NCBI GenBank assembly: GCA_020161755.1
Contig: JAIUOS010000012.1
Coordinates: 48,525-112,524 of the forward strand
Direction: 5' to 3'
DNA: 64,000 nt
Source of the DNA: Actinomycetota bacterium
Lineage (GTDB): Bacteria; Actinomycetota; Actinomycetes; Propionibacteriales; Propionibacteriaceae
The position numbers were made by a program, and so were the translations under genes. Positions 25,500-32,323 of the stretch are shown piece by piece; position 1 is the stretch's first letter; each line of letters starts with the position of its first letter. The notes beneath the pieces were generated by a model. That model was not told where the DNA came from, searched no databases, and saw only the letters and a list, made by a program, of their open reading frames with translations.

Positions 25500-26483
25500 A
25501 TGGAGAAGCTGATCCTGGACTGCGATCCCGGACACGACGACGCGATCGCCATCCTGCTGGCGGCCGGCGACCCCCGGATCGACCTGCTCGGCATCACCAC
25601 GGTCGCGGGCAACCACACGATCGAGAACGTCACCCGCAACGCGCTGTCGGTGTGCACGGCGTTCGGGATCCAAGTGCCGGTCGCGCGGGGCTCGGAGCGT
25701 CCGCTGGTGATCGAGCAGGTGATCGCCGACGACATCCACGGCGCGACCGGTCTGGACGGGCCGTACCTGCCGCCGGCGTCGTTCGAGCTCGACCCGCGGC
25801 ACGCGGTGGACTTCATCATCGAGACCGTGATGACGCACGAGCCGAAGACGGTGACGTTGGCGCCGGTGGGGCCGTACACGAACATCGCGCTGGCCGTCCG
25901 CAAGGAGCCGCGGATCGTGGAGCGGGTCAAGCAGGTGATCGCGATGGGCGGCAGCTACACGCGCGGCAACATCACCCCGGTGGCGGAGTTCAACATCTAC
26001 GCCGACCCGGAGGCCGCGCACGTCGTGTTCAGCGCCGACTGGGACGTGACGATGATCGGGCTCGACCTGACCCAGCACCAGGCGCTGGCCACCCCGGAGC
26101 TCCAGGAGCGGGTGCGGGCGGTCGGTGGCGACATCAGCCAGTTCATCCTCGACACCTGGGCGTTCGTGCACACCACGCACAACGGCCTGCTGGACATTCC
26201 GTACCCGGCGGTTCACGACGCCTGCTGCGTGGCCGCGCTGATCGACCCGTCCGCGTTCACCACGGAACTGGCGGACGTGCGCGTGGAGCTGGAGGGTCGC
26301 TGGAGCAAGGGCCAGACGGTCGCGAACTTCCAGACCGCGTCCGGCATGCGCCACTTCGGCGGCACCGCCTCGGAGCAGAAGGACTACCGCACCAAGGTCG
26401 CCATGACCCTGGACTGGGACAAGTTCGCCGACCTGATCGTCGACTGCACCAAGCGCCTCACCGAGGCCAAGGCCAAGGCCTGA
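25500..26483 (+). CDS. Nucleoside hydrolase (IUNH family), paralogue 4
   Basis: The 327-residue enzyme resembles paralogue 1 more than 2 or 3: LILDCDPGHDDAIAILLAAGDP, TVAGNHTIENVTRNALSV, AMGGSYTRGN, and VHDACCVAALIDP. All Ca ligands and the active-site His are present. It is the last gene of the nucleoside operon, 36 bp after the SDR, and may have its own ribosome site (ACGGAG). Its last codons and downstream sequence (from 26439) occur again at 28334, where they are joined to a transposase-like fragment. Confidence 0.91.
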   Translation: MEKLILDCDPGHDDAIAILLAAGDPRIDLLGITTVAGNHTIENVTRNALSVCTAFGIQVPVARGSERPLVIEQVIADDIHGATGLDGPYLPPASFELDPRHAVDFIIETVMTHEPKTVTLAPVGPYTNIALAVRKEPRIVERVKQVIAMGGSYTRGNITPVAEFNIYADPEAAHVVFSADWDVTMIGLDLTQHQALATPELQERVRAVGGDISQFILDTWAFVHTTHNGLLDIPYPAVHDACCVAALIDPSAFTTELADVRVELEGRWSKGQTVANFQTASGMRHFGGTASEQKDYRTKVAMTLDWDKFADLIVDCTKRLTEAKAKA

Positions 26484-26533
26484 GCCATTAGCGTGTGACG
26501 TTGTGCCCCGTGTTCGGTGGGTAACTGCACACG
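26439..26533 (+). repeat. Direct repeat, copy 1 (hydrolase tail and downstream)
   Basis: This segment covers the last codons of nucleoside hydrolase 4, its stop and about 48 bp of flank. It recurs at 28334-28423. The noncoding part, GCGTGTGACG through GTAACTGCACACG, is identical over about 43 bp, while the coding part differs by synonymous changes and a 6-bp indel. The noncoding part itself begins GCGTGTG and ends CACACG, an inverted pair. Confidence 0.85.
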
Positions 26534-26596
26534 CTGTCGCCACCGACCGCTTCGGCCCAGCCAGCAGGTGAACCTTCAACAGCCCATAATGACGTC

Positions 26597-27697
26597 GTGG
26601 CAGTCTCGGTGGACTTGGCGAAGTTGAAGCGGCAGCGCCGCGAGTTCGGCGACGGGGTACTGGTGCTGTTCGCCGGATGTCCTGACCCTTCGGCCGCTGC
26701 TGCGGCGCTCGCTCAGGAGGCCGACTTCGGGTTCGCGAGCGGCGAGTTTCGAGGCCTTTCCCCGATGAAGGCGGGTGTGGCTCCCTCGCCGTCCGGGCCG
26801 GTGTTCATGCTCGAACCCGTGCCGCCACAGCTCTGGGCCTGGCTGGACGAGTTAGCGCGGCGCCTCGACGCCCGCGGGCTCAGCGGTACCCTCACCGCGG
26901 CAAGCCCGGCCAGGTGGGAGCCGTGGTTACAGACCCGTCCCCCAGACGCGTGGATCGGTGCAGCAGCGTTCTATCCGGGCTGGCACTACGAAGACCCGCC
27001 TCGTTGGGCGTGGAACGATCAGGTCGCTCAGGAGGTGCCCAGGCTGGCTGCGGAATGGTGCAGAGAGGGCGCTGAGCAGACATTCCTTCACGCTGGGATC
27101 CTCACCGAAGTACGGCCCGCCGACCTGCCCGCCGTCACCGCGATGGCGACAAAACACACCGGGCTCACCCAGGCTTACGGCGGTGGCGCCCACCCCAAGA
27201 GAGTCCGCACCATCAACTTCGACACGCGCGGGTTCGCCGGTTGCCTCGTCAACGACGGGCTTAGCCTTGCCGAACAGATCGATGCCGCCAGCGCCGTGTT
27301 TACCTGGCACCCCGAACTGATGAGCCACGCCTTCCTACGCCGGTTCTATAGCAGCGCCCACCCGCAATTCCTCAGTAGCGAGGACTTCGGGCCCTTCCTC
27401 TTGAACCCCGCGAAGTGGGCCAGGCCCCACAACACCCACCTGATCGATCGACTCGTGCTCGACGCTCACGCTGTGCAGCTCCTCACGACACACCACCTCG
27501 AACGCGCCCACAACCTCGACGCGTGGACCATCACCGAGGTCTGCCCCGACCGGTACCTCGTCACAGCCGCCGACCTCCACCCGTGGCTCACCAACCGCAC
27601 CCCCGACAGCCAGGTCCTCACCCAAGCCCGCCACGACTTCGGCGACATGATCGCTACCCCTGAGCTGCTCGACGAGCTGAAGAAGGCCGACATTTAG
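26597..27697 (+). CDS. Uncharacterised 366-residue protein
   Basis: I do not recognise this protein. It is soluble, with no signal peptide or membrane helix, and rich in Trp and Pro (RWEPWLQTRPPDAWIGAAAFYPGW, split by loops). It contains the distinctive AYGGGAHPKRV and NFDTRGFAGC segments and an acidic C-terminus. Its codon use is less GC-biased than its neighbours, pointing to recent acquisition. A CATAAT box at 26585-26590 places the predicted transcription start at the GTG, so the mRNA may be leaderless. It lies between the two copies of a direct repeat, downstream of the nucleoside operon, and is probably unrelated to it. Confidence 0.7.
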   Translation: MAVSVDLAKLKRQRREFGDGVLVLFAGCPDPSAAAAALAQEADFGFASGEFRGLSPMKAGVAPSPSGPVFMLEPVPPQLWAWLDELARRLDARGLSGTLTAASPARWEPWLQTRPPDAWIGAAAFYPGWHYEDPPRWAWNDQVAQEVPRLAAEWCREGAEQTFLHAGILTEVRPADLPAVTAMATKHTGLTQAYGGGAHPKRVRTINFDTRGFAGCLVNDGLSLAEQIDAASAVFTWHPELMSHAFLRRFYSSAHPQFLSSEDFGPFLLNPAKWARPHNTHLIDRLVLDAHAVQLLTTHHLERAHNLDAWTITEVCPDRYLVTAADLHPWLTNRTPDSQVLTQARHDFGDMIATPELLDELKKADI

Positions 27698-28090
27698 TCG
27701 AACTGACTTTGACGGCCGCGGGACCCGCACCGCTCGGTGTCCACCTGCCAAACCCAGGCGTCAACCACGACCCAGCTTGGCGTCCTCGACCTCGGCCCTG
27801 CACTCTGAACCGCGACCCAATGGTCGTCGGGGCCTTCCGCTTCCTCATGAACGACACGACCCCCCTTATCCGCTGGCTCCAGGCAGGCTGACCACACCCG
27901 CGGCACTCCCGGTCCCCGGGCGAGACGGGACAGAATCCTTGGGAAGCGCAGCTTGACCCCGCGCGCCGTTCCGCCCCCAAGAACGGGCCCGAGGTCCGAG
28001 GGACCGGCTCGCAGGAACCCACGCACCCTCAATCAGAGGTAGCGGAAGCTCAGGGGTCCGCTACGTCGCCCCGGGTTCTCACACGGAGGC
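27698..28090. other. Gene-poor segment inside the repeat-bounded scar
   Basis: Nearly 400 bp after the 366-residue gene hold no convincing gene. Short frames (for example a TTG-initiated 60-codon frame ending at 27891) have no ribosome site or recognisable motif. The base composition is somewhat less GC-rich than the operons on either side. It is best read as debris of past insertions. Confidence 0.5.
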
Positions 28091-28228
28091 ATGGAGGCAG
28101 TGTCGATGGGCATGGCTCACGCAAGCAGCGACAATCCGACCCGGCTGATGATCGCCGACGATGACTCGTTGATTCGCGCAGGGATCAAGAAGATTGTGTC
28201 CGCGCACAGCGATCGTTGCGAATCCTGA
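28091..28228 (+). pseudogene. Truncated response-regulator receiver start
   Basis: A 45-codon frame with an ACGGAGG-like site reads, after a short leader, TRLMIADDDSLIRAGIKKIV and then stops. That is the first strand, acidic pocket (DDD) and first helix of a NarL/LuxR-type receiver domain; the phosphorylatable Asp and everything downstream are missing. It is a gene remnant, not a functional regulator. Internal ATGs at 28106 and 28112 are also in frame. It is followed 15 bp later by the transposase-like fragment. Confidence 0.7.
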
Positions 28229-28243
28229 ACCGAAGGGATCGCG

Positions 28244-28372
28244 ATGCCGCGTGGAGGACACAACAGGGCGCCAGCTGCGACGAAGCGCCGCTACTTCGAA
28301 CTGATCCGCCAAGGGGCCAAACGGCTCGGAGGCGTCGACTGCACCAAGCGACTCACCGAGGCGAAGGCCTGA
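28244..28372 (+). pseudogene. Chimeric fragment: transposase-like start fused to hydrolase tail
   Basis: A 42-residue frame begins MPRGGHNRAPAATKRRYFEL, continues IRQGAKRLGG, and ends VDCTKRLTEAKA. The first 30 residues resemble the N-terminus of IS30-like transposases, where a basic start leads into a helix-turn-helix; this is from pattern memory and is not proven. The last 12 residues are the C-terminal residues of nucleoside hydrolase paralogue 4 (VDCTKRLTEAKAKA) less one Lys-Ala pair, in the same frame. The fusion point is at about 28334, the left edge of the second direct-repeat copy. It records a recombination event and is unlikely to be functional. Confidence 0.65.
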
Positions 28373-28423
28373 GCCACTCAGCGTGTGACGTTGTGCCCCG
28401 TGTTCGGTGGGTAACTGCACACG
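28334..28423 (+). repeat. Direct repeat, copy 2
   Basis: This is the second copy of the 26439-26533 sequence, with CGC to CGA and GCC to GCG synonymous changes, loss of 6 bp in the Lys-Ala codons, and one extra base after the stop. About 43 bp of downstream flank are identical to copy 1. Similarity ends after CACACG. Confidence 0.85.
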
Positions 28424-28532
28424 TTGTTGGCGGCTGACGCCCGTCAGGACACCAAGGACCTCACCCGATGGCCGGTACGCTCGATCGTGCCGGCCACCTC
28501 GGGACAGGTATCACCGTGAACATCGCCCACGC

Positions 28533-29408
28533 ATGAGCAACTACCTCAGCGCGTTCGACACCGCGAACCTGGCGGTCAACGGGGCGATCATCCTGGTCGT
28601 TGCCATCGGTCTCACCATGGCGTTTCGCCGACGCCTGGGCGCGACGTCCCGGCGTGTGGCGTTCTTCCTCGCCATGCTCTCGGTGGGCGGGATCATCCAG
28701 GCCACGCTGCTGCGGGATCCGCCGACCGTCTCGTGCGTGGAGTGCCTCACCCACTGGTCGCTCGACCGCCTCGTCTCCGGCCACGTCGGGACCGACACCG
28801 CTTTGAACATTGCCCTGTTCGTGCCCCTCGGACTGTTCGCCACCCTGCTGTGGAAGGCGCCCTTCCGGGTCACTGGCGCTGGGGCGCTGCTCTCGCTGGC
28901 CATCGAGATCGCCCAGCCCCTCCTGGGTGTGGGCGCCAACGATCTGGCCGACATCGCTGCCAACACGCTGGGCGCCTTCCTCGGAGCCGGGCTGGCCGCC
29001 GTGATCCTGCTGGTCCGCGACACCATCGCGAGCAGGCACCTGGACCTTCGCCGGTTCGCCACGCTCGCCCTCACGATCCTCGTCACCGTCGGACTCGCCG
29101 TCGGCATCTCGATCGGGGGCGCCGACGCGGTCCGGTCCGCGGGCGCCGAACAGCTCAACACGATGTTCGCCGGCACCACGCGTGCCGACTACCAGCGCAA
29201 CGAGGAGGCCTGGGCGCCGCGGCTCGAAGCCTTCTGGAAGGCCAACCGCACCCCCACCAACGACGCCTACAACGACGAACAGGTCGCCCTCCAGCGCTAC
29301 ACGTGGACCTTCTACTGGACCACCCGCTGCGTCGTCGCGCGCTGGGACACCGACGGCTTCCGCACCGAGGCGGCCGACGGCCGCCAGTGCACCGAACGGC
29401 TCCCCTAG
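28533..29408 (+). CDS. VanZ-like membrane protein
   Basis: The 291-residue protein has about five membrane helices in its first 200 residues. The VanZ-type pattern is present: DTALNIALFVPLGLFATLLW followed by a helix with SLAIEIAQPLLG and NDLADIAANTLGAFLGAG. The Glu/Gln and Asn-Asp-Asp residues in these helices are conserved in VanZ proteins, some of which confer low-level teicoplanin tolerance; most have unknown roles. A soluble C-terminal domain of about 85 residues (from NTMFAGTTRADYQRNEEAW) is extracytoplasmic by prediction and not recognised. It stands alone, and its 3' end faces the PfkB gene across an inverted repeat. Confidence 0.78.
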   Translation: MSNYLSAFDTANLAVNGAIILVVAIGLTMAFRRRLGATSRRVAFFLAMLSVGGIIQATLLRDPPTVSCVECLTHWSLDRLVSGHVGTDTALNIALFVPLGLFATLLWKAPFRVTGAGALLSLAIEIAQPLLGVGANDLADIAANTLGAFLGAGLAAVILLVRDTIASRHLDLRRFATLALTILVTVGLAVGISIGGADAVRSAGAEQLNTMFAGTTRADYQRNEEAWAPRLEAFWKANRTPTNDAYNDEQVALQRYTWTFYWTTRCVVARWDTDGFRTEAADGRQCTERLP

Positions 29409-29418
29409 CCCCACCGAA

Positions 29419-29468
29419 CGCAAGCTGTGAGCTGGGCGGCGATATCGCGGCCCAACTCACAGCTTGCG
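29419..29468. repeat. Inverted repeat of family A, copy 1
   Basis: A near-perfect hairpin has 19-bp arms (29419-29437 and 29450-29468, one mismatch) and a 12-bp loop that itself contains the palindrome GCGATATCGC. It sits between the convergent ends of the VanZ and PfkB genes, where it can act as a two-way terminator. Its core GGCGAYATCGCGGCCCAA recurs at 32226-32296. Confidence 0.8.
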
Positions 29469-29489
29469 AGGGTCAGGGGTCCGAAATGG

Positions 29490-30359
29490 CTAGGGACGGG
29501 CTGGCGGACGGGCACCGAAGCGCGCGATCGATTCGCACGCACGGGAGTTGGCCTCCTCCAGCAGTGCCCGTCCGGACCGGCCGGTGAGCAGGCCGTAGCA
29601 GTAGGCGGACGCGAAACAGTCCCCGGCACCCGAGGTGTCCACGATCGGCGCGGCGCTCTCCGCGGCCGGCGCCACGACCCAGTCCTCGCCGGGCAGCCGG
29701 TGCCCGCTGCCCTCTGCTCCCCGGGTGACCACCAGGGTAAAGCCGCCCCGCTGCTGCCACCGCTCGATGGTCTCCGCGTGCGGGTCGTAGGTCTCGTCCG
29801 CGCAGAACACCAGTCCGAAGGCGTCGGCGGGGAAGTCGGCCTCGTCCGCCGGCCACGCTGCGTTCTCCAGCGTGGTCGCCACCACCCGCGCCCGGGCTCG
29901 CAGCCGGTCGAGGAACGGCGCCACCTGCCCACTCCAGACGCCGAGGTACGCGAGGTCGAACGTCTCGTCGCCGAGGGCGTCGAGCGCGTTGCCCACCCCC
30001 TCGACCATTCGGTCGACGTCGGGCGGCAGGCCCACCAGGATGGACCGCTCGCCCCCGCCACCGAGCAGGATGTAGCAGGTGAACCCGGGGCCGGCGGTGC
30101 CCGGGTCGGTGACGATCCGCACCCCGTGTGACCGCAGGTCGGCGAGGTCGAGTTCGCTGAGCTCGTCGGTGGTCTGCGAGCCGACCGCCGTGGTGGTGGC
30201 ACCCAGCGCTGCGATGTTCGCCGCGAAGTTCCCGCTAACCCCGCCCGGCACCACCCGGGTGCTCTCGACCAGCACCTTCTCCCCGGGCGCCGGAAGGCTG
30301 CCGAGCGTCAGGTAGACGTCGGTGTTGGACCGGTCGAGGACGACCAGGACGCTGGTCAC
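29490..30359 (-). CDS. PfkB-family sugar kinase
   Basis: The 289-residue kinase has VVLDRSNTDVYLTLGSLPAPG, VVPGGVSGNFAANIAALG, and the anion-hole motif DTSGAGDCFASAYCYGLL with its catalytic Asp. The VSGNFAAN form of the substrate loop differs from the GGKGxNQA of ribokinases, so the substrate is probably not ribose. It is the last gene of a GntR, ADP-ribosylglycohydrolase, kinase operon and overlaps the glycohydrolase gene by 4 bp. A plausible job is phosphorylating the sugar released by that hydrolase. Confidence 0.87.
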   Translation of the reverse strand: MTSVLVVLDRSNTDVYLTLGSLPAPGEKVLVESTRVVPGGVSGNFAANIAALGATTTAVGSQTTDELSELDLADLRSHGVRIVTDPGTAGPGFTCYILLGGGGERSILVGLPPDVDRMVEGVGNALDALGDETFDLAYLGVWSGQVAPFLDRLRARARVVATTLENAAWPADEADFPADAFGLVFCADETYDPHAETIERWQQRGGFTLVVTRGAEGSGHRLPGEDWVVAPAAESAAPIVDTSGAGDCFASAYCYGLLTGRSGRALLEEANSRACESIARFGARPPARP

Positions 30360-31393
30360 CGCGTCCGTCCGCGGAGCACCATCGCGGCGAAGTCGCCGGC
30401 CAAACCCTCCAGGTCCAGGTCGTTGGTCGCGCAGACCCGCTCGTACCAGTCCTCCCGGACGGCGCCCCGGCCCCCGAAGGTGCCGGCGACCGCCCCGGCC
30501 ATCGTTCCGACCGTGTCGGTGTCGTCACCGATGTTCGCCGCGCCGACCACGGTCCGGTTGACGTCGCCGCCCGCCGCGACGACCAGGCCGATGGCGGCCG
30601 GCACCGAGTCCGCCGTCGCGAGGCTCGAGCCCACCACCTCGGCGAGGTCGCGGACGGCCGTGTCGAAGTCGGACGCCTGCGCTGCGGTCTGCGCGGCCAG
30701 ACCGATGCGGCGGGCGATGGACGGCCCGGCCACCTCGCGTCCGCGCTCGCACCCGATCGCCTCGCCCAGCCGGGCCCCCTCCATTGCTGCCTCCACAAGG
30801 TCATCGACCGTCGCGCCGGGGACGGCCGCCGCCGCGCACGCCGCGGCGATCGCGGCCGCACCGGAGATCCCCAGGCTCGTGTTGTGGGTGGGCAGGCAGA
30901 CCAGCGCCGCCGCCTCGACCGCAGCGCCGACGTCTCCGGGGTGCAGCCAGCCGGCCGGGGCGACCTTCATCCCACCCCCGTTGCTCGTCCCGGAGTAGGC
31001 GCCGACGTCGCCGCGTCCGACGACCGCCGGGTCCTCGCCGGCGGCGATGCGCTCCAGGGCGCGCCGCGTCGTCGGCCCCGAGTGGCTCGCCGCCGGGCAC
31101 GTCCGCGACCAGTCGACGAGCGAGGCGATCACACCCTCGGTGGTGAGGCCGCCCGCGGCGATCATCGAGCGCATCCCGTAGACGATCAGCGAGGAGTCGT
31201 CGGTCCACGCCGCGACCTCGCGGGTCTGGCCGAACGGCTTGAACGCGAACGGGCGGAAGTCGTCGACGTAGCCGTAGAGCTCGGCGATCTGGCGCCGGCT
31301 GAGGGTCTCGGTCAGCGAGCCGAGGGCGTCGCCGATCACCGCGCCGGCGACGCCGCCGTGGATCTTGTCGACGAGGGTCGAGGCATCGGTCAT
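30356..31393 (-). CDS. ADP-ribosylglycohydrolase-family enzyme
   Basis: The 345-residue all-helical protein has both halves of the dinuclear Mg site of the DraG/ARH family: GAVIGDALG with WTDDSSL near the N-terminus and NIGDDTDTVG near the C-terminus. Family members hydrolyse N- or O-glycosidic bonds of ADP-ribose attached to proteins or small molecules. Here it is sandwiched between a GntR regulator and a PfkB kinase, a context repeated in sugar loci of actinobacteria, which points to a small ribosyl or glycosyl substrate, not protein deADP-ribosylation. It overlaps the kinase gene by 4 bp. Confidence 0.88.
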   Translation of the reverse strand: MTDASTLVDKIHGGVAGAVIGDALGSLTETLSRRQIAELYGYVDDFRPFAFKPFGQTREVAAWTDDSSLIVYGMRSMIAAGGLTTEGVIASLVDWSRTCPAASHSGPTTRRALERIAAGEDPAVVGRGDVGAYSGTSNGGGMKVAPAGWLHPGDVGAAVEAAALVCLPTHNTSLGISGAAAIAAACAAAAVPGATVDDLVEAAMEGARLGEAIGCERGREVAGPSIARRIGLAAQTAAQASDFDTAVRDLAEVVGSSLATADSVPAAIGLVVAAGGDVNRTVVGAANIGDDTDTVGTMAGAVAGTFGGRGAVREDWYERVCATNDLDLEGLAGDFAAMVLRGRTR

Positions 31394-31427
31394 GTTCTCT
31401 GCTTTCGTGAGGCGTTGGGGACGGGGA

Positions 31428-32171
31428 TCAGCGCGGGCCGGCGCCGATGTCGGGGCCGAGGCTCAGCGCGAGCCGGTCGGCCGAGTAGAGCGCACGTGAC
31501 CATTCGAGCGGCCGGCCGTCGGCAGTCGCCAGCGACGTGAGTTGGAGGGCCGGGGTTCCGAACGGGACGCCCATCAGCTCGGCCTGGTCGTCGTCGCAGA
31601 AGGCGACCTCGACCACCGACCAGGCACGCACGGGTTGGACGCCGCGGGCTCGCAGCTCGGCGTACAGGGAGCGTCCGTCGGTGAAGGGGAAGGACGCCAC
31701 GTCGGCCAGGCCGGGGACGATCCGCGTCCAGGAGTCGAGCAGGGCGATCGGTCGGCCCTCGACGGCGAACCGTCGGGTCAGGTGGAAGCAGTCGCCGTCG
31801 GGGCCAAGCGCCTCCCGGGCCGCGGGGGCACACGGGGCGAGACCGCTGGCCACGACGTCCGTGGCGAACGGCAGGCCGCCCTCGCGGAGGCGATCGGTCA
31901 GGCTCCCGGACGCGGCCAGCGGGTGCTGGATGCGCGGGCCACGCACGTAGGTCCCGCTGCCCTGGCGCCGCTCGACGCGTCCGACCGCCGCGAGCTGCTC
32001 CATGGCCGCGCGCACGGGCGCGATGGAGACACCCAGCTGCGCCGCGAGCTCCTTCTCGGTCGGCAACCTCGCCCCCGGGACGTACCGGCCGGCCACGATC
32101 TCGCCCAGCAGGTAGCGCCGCACCCGGTCCTGCAACGGCAGCCCCGAGCCATCGCGAAGGGCCAGAGTCAT
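31428..32171 (-). CDS. GntR-family regulator, HutC type
   Basis: The 247-residue regulator has an N-terminal GntR winged helix (LPLQDRVRRYLLGEIVAG, LPTEKELAAQLGVSIAPVR, VERRQGSGTYV, residues about 10-78) and a UTRA-type effector domain ending in LEWSRALYSADRLALSL. It begins the minus-strand operon and probably represses it until a phosphorylated sugar binds. A TATAAT box lies so close to the ATG that the transcript should be leaderless. A direct repeat TCTTAT-GC-TCTTAT lies in the promoter spacer and may be its binding site. Confidence 0.88.
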   Translation of the reverse strand: MTLALRDGSGLPLQDRVRRYLLGEIVAGRYVPGARLPTEKELAAQLGVSIAPVRAAMEQLAAVGRVERRQGSGTYVRGPRIQHPLAASGSLTDRLREGGLPFATDVVASGLAPCAPAAREALGPDGDCFHLTRRFAVEGRPIALLDSWTRIVPGLADVASFPFTDGRSLYAELRARGVQPVRAWSVVEVAFCDDDQAELMGVPFGTPALQLTSLATADGRPLEWSRALYSADRLALSLGPDIGAGPR

Positions 32172-32179
32172 CCCTAAAC

Positions 32180-32207
32180 ATTATAATCTTATGCTCTTAT
32201 CTGCAAC
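32180..32207 (-). promoter_or_regulatory. Promoter of the GntR operon (leaderless)
   Basis: On the minus strand a consensus TATAAT (32185-32180) follows a TTGCAG-like -35 (32206-32201) with a 15-bp gap. Transcription would start about 2 bp before the ATG at 32171. The direct repeat TCTTAT (32187-32192 and 32195-32200, plus-strand reading) occupies the spacer, an expected repressor position. Confidence 0.6.
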
Positions 32208-32225
32208 CGGGAGGCCCGCCCCCAC

Positions 32226-32296
32226 CCTCCCCCTTCGCACGCGGTGAGTTAGGGCGGCGACATCGCGGCCCAACTCACCGCTTGCGAAGGGGGAGG
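32226..32296. repeat. Inverted repeat of family A, copy 2
   Basis: A long hairpin has arms of about 28 bp (from CCTCCCCCTTCGCA at 32226 to TGCGAAGGGGGAGG ending 32296), with one mismatch and one bulge. The core between GTGAG and CTCAC matches the copy at 29419-29468. Here it lies between divergent genes, so it is not simply a terminator, and it is only 28 bp before the SWIM gene. Confidence 0.8.
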
Positions 32297-32323
32297 AGCG
32301 AATCGCTGGCTAGGGTTTGGCCT

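Noticed and set aside
27709..27891. A 60-codon plus-strand frame starting at TTG
   Set aside because: No ribosome site, no recognisable motif, Pro/Arg-rich composition; probably not a gene.
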